From Planctomycetaceae bacterium (GTDB lineage: Bacteria > Planctomycetota > Planctomycetia > Pirellulales > PALSA-1355), in NCBI GenBank assembly GCA_005773095.1, contig SXHT01000110.1, forward strand, positions 1-18,010: a stretch of DNA of 18,010 nt, given 5' to 3'. A model generated the notes under the pieces. The model worked only from the letters and a program-made list of their open reading frames with translations, did no database searches and was not told where the DNA came from. Position 1 is the stretch's first letter. Each line of letters opens with the position of its first letter. The position numbers were made by a program, and so were the translations under genes. Below are positions 6,965 to 14,384 of this stretch, piece after piece.

Positions 6965-8185
6965 ATGTTCGCACTGCACGAGACGACGCGAAGCGCGCTG
7001 TGCCGCATGGGATTTCTCGTCCTGTGCGTGCTGCCGATTTGCGCCATTCTGGCGGCGGCTGGCTGGCTGCGCAGCGACGTCTGCCGAGCGATCCACGAGC
7101 GGGAACTCAGCGGCCAGCTCGGTCTGGCGGTATCGTGCGATCGCGTGCTGCTGACGCATCCCGAGGGACTGCGCTATGAAGGTATTGTGCTGGCCGATCC
7201 GGAAACCGGGGCGGAGATTGCCAGTGCGTCCTGGCTGAACGTCTCGAAGCATGACGATGCGATGTTCGTTGGATTGGGCGCGGCGGAGTTGAATGGCAGC
7301 CGCATCGATTGCCTGCGAGATCTATTGATGCGGCAATTACGAACGGGCAAACCGGGGAAACGCGTGCTGGCGGTGTCCCCCAAGCTGACGATGCGCATGC
7401 TCGACAAATCCCAATTCGTGCTCGAAGACGTTTCTGCCCAATTCGATTTTGCACGCGACAAAGCCCAGGTCGTCGTCGACTTTCAACCCGTCGATCGCCA
7501 GGGCCGCAAGAAGGTCGAGCTGGGTGTAATGCGCAACCGCCGAACAACGCCGCCGAGCACGACAATCGCCGTCGACACGAAATCCAGCACCCTGCCCTGC
7601 TCGCTGGTATCGGCTTTCTTTCCCGTACTTGCCCGACTTGGGCCGGCGAGCAGGTTTCAAGGTGGAATGCTGATGTTCGAGTCACCCCAAGGTTGGAACG
7701 GCCATTTCGAGGGCAAATTTGTCAACGTTGATCTGGCGTCGCTGGTGACCCACCAGTATTCGCGGCAGCTGACGGGCACCGCACAAATCAGAATCCAGGC
7801 GGCGAAAATTTCGGCGGGACGCATCGAGCAAATGCGCGGTGAGCTGACCAGTGGCGCCGGCGTCATTCACCAAGAATTCGTGAAATCGATGACCAACAGG
7901 TTCAATCTGTCCACAAGTCGCGTTAAAAGCACCTTGGGCGAGAGCCATCCGTTCAGCGAACTGGCGTTTGCCTTTGCGATGGATGCAATGGGCCTGTTGA
8001 TTAAGGGGAAATGCCAGTCGGCAACGCCCGGCGCCGTTTTGGTCGATCAGAAGGGGGTTGCAATCGGTGAACCAACACCGGCGATTCGCTTGCCACTGGC
8101 GATTGTTGAAGAAGCGTTTTCCTCCTCACGCGCGGCACTCATCAGCGTTCTGCCGATTGCCGACGATGGGCGAAAACGCCGCTAA
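6965..8185 (+). CDS. Membrane-anchored protein of unknown function (possibly AsmA-like)
   Basis: A 406-residue protein with one clear transmembrane segment (about 12-34: Gly, Phe, Leu, Val, Cys, Pro, Ile, Ala), then a soluble part presumably outside the cytoplasm. The region just after the membrane (about 44-95) alternates strands and turns, as in LRYEGIVLADPETGAEI. That recalls the start of AsmA-type proteins, which span between the membranes, but the similarity is weak and I would not name it on this alone. Long beta-rich stretches follow (about 130-260), and a helical part lies near 300-345. ATG 6965 has only a faint GGA upstream; Met15 is a less likely alternative. The gene is on the aroC strand and may be co-transcribed with it through the hairpin pair. 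Its 3' end faces ccsA, with 89 bases between the stops. Confidence 0.7.
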   Translation: MFALHETTRSALCRMGFLVLCVLPICAILAAAGWLRSDVCRAIHERELSGQLGLAVSCDRVLLTHPEGLRYEGIVLADPETGAEIASASWLNVSKHDDAMFVGLGAAELNGSRIDCLRDLLMRQLRTGKPGKRVLAVSPKLTMRMLDKSQFVLEDVSAQFDFARDKAQVVVDFQPVDRQGRKKVELGVMRNRRTTPPSTTIAVDTKSSTLPCSLVSAFFPVLARLGPASRFQGGMLMFESPQGWNGHFEGKFVNVDLASLVTHQYSRQLTGTAQIRIQAAKISAGRIEQMRGELTSGAGVIHQEFVKSMTNRFNLSTSRVKSTLGESHPFSELAFAFAMDAMGLLIKGKCQSATPGAVLVDQKGVAIGEPTPAIRLPLAIVEEAFSSSRAALISVLPIADDGRKRR

Positions 8186-8197
8186 GCCGTGAGCGGC
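8178..8197. terminator. Weak hairpin at the stop of the 6965-8185 gene
   Basis: GCCGCT (8178-8183) pairs with AGCGGC (8192-8197) around an eight-base loop and includes the stop codon. There is no run of T after it, so it is at best a weak terminator between convergent genes. Confidence 0.25.
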
Positions 8198-8205
8198 TGG
8201 ATAGC

Positions 8206-8313
8206 ACGGCTGCGCTTCTCAAGGTGGTACCGAATTGCGGCAAGTTCACAGAACGTGACCGATGGTGGAGCCGTTTAACGGATGCGCTTCTCAAGGCGGT
8301 ACCGAATTGCGGC
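8206..8313. repeat. Direct repeat: ccsA 3' coding end duplicated beyond its stop
   Basis: The segment 8278-8313 recurs at 8206-8241: 36 bases, two mismatches and a 72-base period. The first lies at and inside the 3' end of ccsA and encodes the last residues (AAIRYRLEKRIR). The second lies in the intergenic space after the stop. The unit between them (8242-8277) is not itself repeated, so this is not a plain tandem duplication. Confidence 0.85.
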
Positions 8314-11025
8314 CGCGGCGAGGAACAGCCAGTTAAGCAAGACTCCCATGCCGACTTCCAACTGGCCACCGGCGCCGAAGCCATACGAGTGCAGACCCAC
8401 GCCCAGGACGAAATTCACTCCGTACCAGGAGAATACGATCGCCGTCGCGCCCAGCACACTGCCGGCCGCTACGCCAAAATCGCCAAACAAGCCCGCGTAA
8501 CGGCCGTGCAGAATCGCCAAATACGTCAGCAGCGAAATCAGGGCCCACACCTCCTTGGGGTCCCAACCCCAAAAACGTCCCCACGAGACATCGGCCCACA
8601 AGCCTCCCAGAATCGTTCCCGCGGCCAATAGCAACACCGCCACTTGAAAGGTCTTGTAGATGTACCGGGCCAGGGTGTGGCACTCCTCGGGGGGCACTTT
8701 GCAAGTCGGTTGACCACTTTCGGTATCCGCCTGAATCTGCTGAGCGGGCCGATAACCGCCGGAAAGTTCATTGGCGGTGGCCGACGTTTCGCGGTTCCGA
8801 TACGATCCGAAAAGGTAGTAGCCCAACGACAGATTTCCCAGACCCCAGGCCAACATGCCGGCACCGTAGCTGCTGACGATCGTCAGCACATGGATCGTCA
8901 GCCAGAAATTGTCGCGGAGGACCGGCTGCAGGGGCGAAAAATTCTTTCCTGGCAGAGGCGCATAGAAGGCGATCAGTGCGCCTAAAAAAGCCGCGAACGT
9001 GGCGGCAAGTCCGAAAGGCTTGCGAACATAAACCTGTTCAACCAGGGCGCGGCCCTGTTCCATCAGGGTGTTCGTGATCGTAAAAATGCCAACGCAAAGC
9101 GACAGGCCCGCGCGCGGCAGATACCATACGGCTGGCAGCAAAATGCAAAGACCAACAAGCCAGACGACCAGGTTGTTCAAGTTGGGGAGCCTTGCGCCTT
9201 CGTCGACCACCGGCATCAGATTGATGATCGTCCGGCCACCGGCCGCATAGGGTTTCATCGCCAGGACTTGAAATGTCAGGGCCATCAGGCCGATTCGCCC
9301 CGCCATCAACAGTAAATTAAGCAATCCAAACTGACCTGCCGGCAAGTCGTCTTCACCATCGGACCTCGCCCCCCGCGGAGCGGGAATCGCGGTAAGGTTC
9401 CAGGCCCGTTTGAGGCCCGGCCAGGTGATCGGCAGCAACAGAAACCACGCGCCCAGCAGCGAGACGAAGAAGGGCACATAGACGACCGTCTCATACATGT
9501 TGGTAACGGGCGCCCACTTGCTGATCATGACACGAAGCGTGAACGCGTAAGCCGTCCAGGCCAGCCCGGCGCCAAGCACCAACGTTCCCAGCCAGAACAT
9601 CGGTTTTCTCGCCGCGCCGAACGCCAGGCAGAAAGCAAAGAACGCCAAGAGGCTGAGGACCCACGAGCCCATGAATGGATCGTACCGGTTATAGAGCACC
9701 TCAACGTCGGTCGTGCCAGGTACGGGGTACGCGGTGTAAGCCAGCAGCGCTTGGTCGGGGTTATTGATTTCAAGTTTTTCGCGCAGCGCCGATGTCTTAT
9801 TGCCGAGTGCGCCAACGGCGGTGACGAACTCCTCCTGAGCTTCAACGAGCGCCTCGGTACGTCCCCTGCTCTGGCGGTTGTTATAGGCCGCGGCGAGTCG
9901 GGAAAAGGTTGCTCGAACGGCTTGGATCTGCGGCTTCGGGTAATCCTTGAGGAGCTCGTCCGAGCCGTAGAGGACCGTTTGCAACGTCAGCCAGGGTTGG
10001 GCCTCGTCGGTCGTGTCGCGATCTTTATCGAGCGCAGCCGGATTGAGCGCGGGCACGATTCGCAACGCGTCACCACTGTCATAAAGCGCCGAATGCATTT
10101 CCTTGCCCTGCCGGGCAAGCAGCCGCACCGAGGCGGACAGTCGATTAAGTCGCGCTCGAGCGACTTCCAATTGCCTGGCGTCGAAGTTGGGCACGTCGCC
10201 TTGGCCGGCGCTGAAGATGCGGTCCTTGAGCGCGGCGCACGTATCTGCAAGCTGCTGCAACCCCCCCGCCGCCGCAACCACGTCGGGTTCCACCTTGTTC
10301 AGTTTAAAGCGACCACTGCCGGCGCCCGCGGCGAGCGCTCGCAGCGACTTATCGATCTGATCCATCAACTCGCCAAGCTCGGGCCGGGCTCGCAACATGC
10401 CCAGATCGCCTTCCAATTTTCCCCAACCTTCGAGCACATTGCTGGCCACGCGCAGAAAGCGAAGTCTGGGAGTCTGATCGCTCTCGGGATTGAAGGTGAC
10501 CTGCCGGAACAGCAGGAAAGCGTCCCACAATTCGCCGGCTTTTTTTTCAACGCCGCTCAGTTCCGGTTCTTCACCGCTGACGCCCGACGCGCGCCGTTTG
10601 TCGGCAATACCTTCCAACACCTCTTGCAATTTCTGGCTCTCGACGACGTCCGCCGGCGAGACGTACTTCAGGTGCGTGCCGTTCTGCGCAGTGACCGATA
10701 CGCCCAGGACACCTTTGCGAAGCTCGTCGTGTTCGGCGATCAGAAATGGCACGTCTTCCCAACGATCGGGCTCGCTGAGCCAGCTTAAGAGCAGCTCCGG
10801 TGCGCGAAATCGTTGCAGGTTGCCGTCAATCTCAAGAGTTGGATTGACACGGTCGCAGACGATTTCGACGGCCGTCCGCGCGAAGCTATCCAGCGGCATG
10901 ATGCGGCCGTTGTGCAGCACGGGCAGATGCTGCCATTGAGAAAGGTCGAGCTTAGGTTCTTCCGCACAGGCTGCCGCGACCGTCACGAGGACGGCGGCCA
11001 GCGGTGAAATCCAGCGTCGTAACAT
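8275..11025 (-). CDS. ccsA: CcsA/ResC-family cytochrome c biogenesis protein with large N-terminal extension
   Basis: The haem-handling membrane protein of System II cytochrome c maturation. With ResB it moves haem across the membrane and presents it for attachment to apocytochrome CxxCH sites. The 916 residues are about three times the usual CcsA length (about 300-400). Residues 1-20 look like a signal sequence. Residues 21-450 are a soluble, probably periplasmic, helical region containing LPVLHNGRIMPLDSFAR (34-50). From 452 on there are multiple membrane segments. Residues 504-514 read WAPVTNMYETV, matching the CcsA P-x-x-N-x-Y-E motif. The haem-binding WWD loop is at 815-827 (WGRFWGWDPKEVW). 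Histidines H712, H840 and H879 are candidate haem ligands. AGGAGG at 11032-11037, six bases before ATG 11025, is an excellent ribosome binding site. The gene lies 51 bases after resB, in one operon. Confidence 0.92.
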   Translation of the reverse strand: MLRRWISPLAAVLVTVAAACAEEPKLDLSQWQHLPVLHNGRIMPLDSFARTAVEIVCDRVNPTLEIDGNLQRFRAPELLLSWLSEPDRWEDVPFLIAEHDELRKGVLGVSVTAQNGTHLKYVSPADVVESQKLQEVLEGIADKRRASGVSGEEPELSGVEKKAGELWDAFLLFRQVTFNPESDQTPRLRFLRVASNVLEGWGKLEGDLGMLRARPELGELMDQIDKSLRALAAGAGSGRFKLNKVEPDVVAAAGGLQQLADTCAALKDRIFSAGQGDVPNFDARQLEVARARLNRLSASVRLLARQGKEMHSALYDSGDALRIVPALNPAALDKDRDTTDEAQPWLTLQTVLYGSDELLKDYPKPQIQAVRATFSRLAAAYNNRQSRGRTEALVEAQEEFVTAVGALGNKTSALREKLEINNPDQALLAYTAYPVPGTTDVEVLYNRYDPFMGSWVLSLLAFFAFCLAFGAARKPMFWLGTLVLGAGLAWTAYAFTLRVMISKWAPVTNMYETVVYVPFFVSLLGAWFLLLPITWPGLKRAWNLTAIPAPRGARSDGEDDLPAGQFGLLNLLLMAGRIGLMALTFQVLAMKPYAAGGRTIINLMPVVDEGARLPNLNNLVVWLVGLCILLPAVWYLPRAGLSLCVGIFTITNTLMEQGRALVEQVYVRKPFGLAATFAAFLGALIAFYAPLPGKNFSPLQPVLRDNFWLTIHVLTIVSSYGAGMLAWGLGNLSLGYYLFGSYRNRETSATANELSGGYRPAQQIQADTESGQPTCKVPPEECHTLARYIYKTFQVAVLLLAAGTILGGLWADVSWGRFWGWDPKEVWALISLLTYLAILHGRYAGLFGDFGVAAGSVLGATAIVFSWYGVNFVLGVGLHSYGFGAGGQLEVGMGVLLNWLFLAAAAIRYRLEKRIR

Positions 11026-11031
11026 CCTGCA

Positions 11032-11037
11032 CCTCCT
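11032..11037 (-). promoter_or_regulatory. Strong ribosome binding site of ccsA
   Basis: AGGAGG on the minus strand, six bases before ATG 11025. It is the best match to the anti-Shine-Dalgarno sequence in the window and fixes the ccsA start. By contrast, resB just upstream has no recognisable site. Confidence 0.85.
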
Positions 11038-11076
11038 GGCTGCGAGGCGGCGTCTCGCAGTTGGCTATGTTGCACT

Positions 11077-13281
11077 TCAGCCGCCCGACCGGACTGGTTC
11101 TCGGCTGCGTTCAGGCCTGGCGGCCGCCGCGGTTTCTGTTTTCCTGGCTGCGGGCTTAAAGAAGTACGCACGCATGTAAAACATCGTGGCGATTCCCACG
11201 GTAATCAGCAAACAACCGGAATACTTGACGGCCCGGCCGGGATCATAGTTGACCGTCAGCGTGGACATATAGCCCTCGTCAAGACCACGGGCGGCAAAAT
11301 ATTTGTCGAACTCTGAACTGCCCGGGCGAATTGGTCCGGAAAAACTTTCTTGAAACAGGCGATACGAGCGTCCCGTCGTGGGATCTGAAAAGTCGACGGG
11401 TGCGTTCATCGTGATCCAGACGTTCTCTTGGAGCGGCTTGCCGGTCTCGAGGTTGACAAAATCGACGGTGCTGCTGTAGTGCGATGCCTGGCTGGTGCCG
11501 GGGTCGAGCTTGCGCTCGAAATCGTCGAGCCGCACACCGAACCCCAAGTTCACCTGGTCGGGAGGCATCGTCATTGTAACGGCCAGCTTATCGCTGGCGA
11601 CCTCGCGCTTTTCAGCAGGAAATGGCGGGCGATCTTCCGGCGACCAGGGAATTGCCGCCAGCCAGAACTCGTCGGATTTGCTGTCCACGGTGAGCCGCAC
11701 TTTGGCCGCCGGCATCCTGCCCATCTTCTTCGCGTCGAATGGCAGGGGCACGATTTTTCGCTCAGGTTTCGCCGCGGGGATCAGTTCGTCCACCACCAAC
11801 ATCAGCCTGCCAAGCGTCATTTCAAAAGCGGGAACGGACGTGCCATCCGTTGGCAATGGATTTGCAAACACCAGCCGCGTGCCATTCCAGTAGCGATAGA
11901 CTAATTCTGCGGGTCTGCCTGCCATCAGCGGCAATTGAAGTAGATCGATCCGCGAACGGGCCTCGCCGGCCTTGCGCTTCTCCGCGGTATCGGCTTTGTG
12001 ATCGAACCAATAGCTGGCGTAGATCTGGTTTTCGTAATCTTGCACGCCGTATTCATAGAGGTCGGCAAACAACGTGAGCTGCGAAAGCGGTTTGCCATCC
12101 CGGTAAAGTTGCACGCGCACCATCGGGTTCTCGGCCTTGGTCGAGGCGGCATCGTTAATCCATTGCGGCTTGCCGTTGCCGCTGGGCATAATCTTCGCCG
12201 TGTCGAACTGTTCCACGATTTCGCCTTGCAATCCGGAGTCGCCGATGGAGAATTTTCCTTTGCCGCGATTTTCATCCACGGAGATCTGCGTCGGCTTGCC
12301 GGCGATAAAAAACACCACGACGCCGTCGTCGCCAAGCTTGCCCGTGGGACCACTTTGCAGAAATGCATCGACCTCTTCCTGGCTGCCCGCCAGTCCAAAG
12401 GTTACTGCGCCGCCGCCTCGTTCCTCGCGACCGGCAATGCCCAAGCGATGGCCGAGCATGGACTGATCGAGCACGCGGATCGCCAGCGGCATCCACTGTG
12501 TGCGCCCTTCCACGGGTTTGCCGTCGGCGTCCATCGTCGTCATCCGTGGAGTAGTCATCCGCAGCTTGACCATGGGGGCATCAACTTCGGTGGAGTCGGA
12601 GTAATAATCGAGCACCTCCAGCTTGACGCCGTCGCGGTCGTACACCATGCCGCGGTCGCGCCTGGCCAGTCGGAAGAGCATTCCATTGAGTTTGGCAAAT
12701 CCGTGCGTGAGCGCTCGCAGCGGGGCGCTTTCGTGGTCGATCGATCGCATCGGCCGAGACAGGCGGCCCGTGTAGTCCTCCCAATTAAAGGGACCGGCGG
12801 TCAAGGGGATTGAGACGACGGTCGGCTTCAGGGAAGTGCTGCGATTATTCTCAATGGCCAGCTGGAAATGATACGTGTCTTCGAACGCGCGGTGTCCGAT
12901 CTGACCTTCGAAGATCGGCATCTGAGCGTCGATGCCGCCGCGACGCTGTATCAAACAGCCAAACAACAAAGTTAACAGGCCGATGTGCGTGATCACGAAG
13001 CCGGTCTGGTGACGCTTCCAGGGAAAGCGGATCGCCGCGGCGCAGAAGATGTTGATGGCCAAGAGCAGATTGAGCAGGGCAAACCACCAGGTACCATACA
13101 TGCCAAACTGAACGGCCGGCGTGCCATAGGCGCTTTCGACAAACGTCGCCCAGGCCAGGGCGGCCGCGCAGCAAAAGATTAAAAGCACCGCCAGCTTCAG
13201 CGACGAGGCGAACTCAAAAAGACCGAGCGCCGTCCGCATCCAAAACGGCTGATCGGCACGTCGAAGTTTCGGACTAAACAT
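11077..13281 (-). CDS. resB: ResB/Ccs1-family cytochrome c biogenesis protein
   Basis: Partner of CcsA in the System II cytochrome c synthetase, thought to hold apocytochrome and haem on the outer face of the membrane. The 734 residues exceed the common ResB length (about 450-550). Three N-terminal membrane segments lie at about 28-47, 63-83 and 94-111, followed by a very long extracytoplasmic region (about 112-685). A last membrane segment at 687-703 is preceded by the family-like DPGRAVKYSG. The early SSLKLAVLLIF (26-36) is typical of ResB. H91 and H99 flank or lie in the third segment and are candidate haem ligands. A basic tail ends the protein. No clear ribosome binding site precedes ATG 13281. 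Next on the strand is ccsA, 51 bases on. No CcdA or thioredoxin-like partner and no c-type cytochrome is encoded in this window. Confidence 0.9.
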   Translation of the reverse strand: MFSPKLRRADQPFWMRTALGLFEFASSLKLAVLLIFCCAAALAWATFVESAYGTPAVQFGMYGTWWFALLNLLLAINIFCAAAIRFPWKRHQTGFVITHIGLLTLLFGCLIQRRGGIDAQMPIFEGQIGHRAFEDTYHFQLAIENNRSTSLKPTVVSIPLTAGPFNWEDYTGRLSRPMRSIDHESAPLRALTHGFAKLNGMLFRLARRDRGMVYDRDGVKLEVLDYYSDSTEVDAPMVKLRMTTPRMTTMDADGKPVEGRTQWMPLAIRVLDQSMLGHRLGIAGREERGGGAVTFGLAGSQEEVDAFLQSGPTGKLGDDGVVVFFIAGKPTQISVDENRGKGKFSIGDSGLQGEIVEQFDTAKIMPSGNGKPQWINDAASTKAENPMVRVQLYRDGKPLSQLTLFADLYEYGVQDYENQIYASYWFDHKADTAEKRKAGEARSRIDLLQLPLMAGRPAELVYRYWNGTRLVFANPLPTDGTSVPAFEMTLGRLMLVVDELIPAAKPERKIVPLPFDAKKMGRMPAAKVRLTVDSKSDEFWLAAIPWSPEDRPPFPAEKREVASDKLAVTMTMPPDQVNLGFGVRLDDFERKLDPGTSQASHYSSTVDFVNLETGKPLQENVWITMNAPVDFSDPTTGRSYRLFQESFSGPIRPGSSEFDKYFAARGLDEGYMSTLTVNYDPGRAVKYSGCLLITVGIATMFYMRAYFFKPAARKTETAAAARPERSREPVRSGG

Positions 13282-13334
13282 GGGTTGGGGCGGGGTGGGA
13301 ACGCGGCGCGGGCCAAGGCGGGACGACCTGATGC

Positions 13335-13340
13335 ATTATA
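13335..13340 (-). promoter_or_regulatory. -10 element, probable promoter of the resB-ccsA operon
   Basis: A perfect TATAAT hexamer on the minus strand, 53 bases before the resB ATG, in a GC-rich 241-base gap. The expected -35 position (about 13357-13364) holds TGCCCT, a poor match, so an activator or another sigma factor may be needed. The rest of the gap, 13341-13522, shows no gene or clear repeat. Confidence 0.45.
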
Positions 13341-13522
13341 GCCGGTCGCGGCCCAGTAGGGCAGCGGGAACGTCGTCCGTCCAACGGATTCCACTACATC
13401 CGGGTTGTTTGTTTCCACACTTGGAAATCAGGCCGTCGAGATTCCTGGAGAGGTCGAGCTGTTCCCTGACATGACTCGCACCGACGGCTGTCGCGATGGA
13501 AAGAATATTCACGCCTGCCTTC

Positions 13523-14326
13523 TCACTGGTACACACTGCCGTGCGTTTCGGTCCAGCCGACGATGGGCGTGTCGGGGCCGACGACAAAGATTTCCACGCG
13601 CCGGTTGCGGCTGCGCGAGTCGGCGGTGTCGTTCGGTGAAATCGGCTGATGCTCGGCAAAGCCGGCCACGCCCATGCGATCGTCGGGGATGCCGGCATCC
13701 TTGAGCTTGGCGGTTACGGCCACAGCGCGTGCCGTGCTCAGAGACCAATTGTTGGGATGCTTCGAACGAATCTCTCGCCCCTTGATGCCGGCGTCGTCGG
13801 TATGGCCCACGACCATGACTTTCAAATGCCTGGCGTCGGGCTGTTGCATGATGCGGGCAAACTCGCGCAGCGAGCGTTCCGCCGGGCCCTTGATCTGCGT
13901 GTCGCCACTGGGAAACAGCACATCGCTGTCGAGCTTGCTGATGCCGGTCGCCGAATCGTACTGCAAATGGGGATAGCGCCGCGCCAGATCAGCCAGCTGG
14001 TTGTGGACATCGGGCGAGATGGCGCCTGCCTGGTTAGCGAAAGGGCGACCGGGAGCGAGGCCGTTCTTGTGCGACTCGACCATTTGCGCGCTGCTATTCG
14101 TATGCTTCGTGTCGAGCCTGGCCAGTTCCTGATCAGCACGGATCAATCGATCTTCGATGGTCCGCGCATGGATCTTCAAATTCTCGATCTCGGCAAGTTG
14201 AGCGTTGTTTTGCTCACCGAGAATGCGACTCTGCGATTCGAGCGCGCTGAACTTGCTCTGCGGCACCCAGCCGCAGCCGGCCAAAGCGACCGCGGTAACC
14301 AGCGCGACAAGATAAATCGAACGCAT
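13523..14326 (-). CDS. OmpA-family peptidoglycan-binding lipoprotein
   Basis: A 267-residue lipoprotein that probably links a membrane to peptidoglycan. The signal peptide ends in the lipobox LAGC (Cys18). Residues 24-78 are a charged heptad-like region, probably a coiled coil. The OmpA/MotB-type domain spans about 130-250. It starts at KLDSDVLFPSGDTQI, then has VVGHTDDAG (172-180), LSTARA (196-201) and SRNRRVEIFV (239-248). These supply the Asp and Arg that bind diaminopimelate in this family. A 17-residue tail rich in Thr, Trp and Tyr follows. The AAGGGAG site at 14334-14340 fixes ATG 14326. It is last of three genes on this strand, 58 bases after the HTH/membrane gene. It could be a Pal-like or motor-independent MotB-like anchor. 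Planctomycetes do have peptidoglycan, which fits. Confidence 0.9.
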   Translation of the reverse strand: MRSIYLVALVTAVALAGCGWVPQSKFSALESQSRILGEQNNAQLAEIENLKIHARTIEDRLIRADQELARLDTKHTNSSAQMVESHKNGLAPGRPFANQAGAISPDVHNQLADLARRYPHLQYDSATGISKLDSDVLFPSGDTQIKGPAERSLREFARIMQQPDARHLKVMVVGHTDDAGIKGREIRSKHPNNWSLSTARAVAVTAKLKDAGIPDDRMGVAGFAEHQPISPNDTADSRSRNRRVEIFVVGPDTPIVGWTETHGSVYQ

Positions 14327-14346
14327 GATTCGACTCCCTTCGAATC
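14327..14346 (-). promoter_or_regulatory. Hairpin with the OmpA-gene ribosome binding site in its loop
   Basis: On the mRNA, GATTCG (14341-14346) pairs with CGAATC (14327-14332), a six-pair stem ending directly at the AUG. The eight-base loop AAGGGAGT (14333-14340) is the ribosome binding site, so the structure displays rather than hides it. Confidence 0.5.
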
Positions 14347-14384
14347 GGAATTATGTGAAATGGCGATGCCGCGCGTGGCGGCTA

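Noticed and set aside
9751..10788. A 345-codon plus-strand frame inside ccsA
   Set aside because: Antisense to the soluble extension of CcsA, whose own frame is continuous with the haem-handling core and has a strong ribosome binding site.
11998..12813. A 271-codon plus-strand frame inside resB
   Set aside because: Antisense to the long outer domain of ResB; composition is that of a complement frame, with many His and Gln and no domain pattern.
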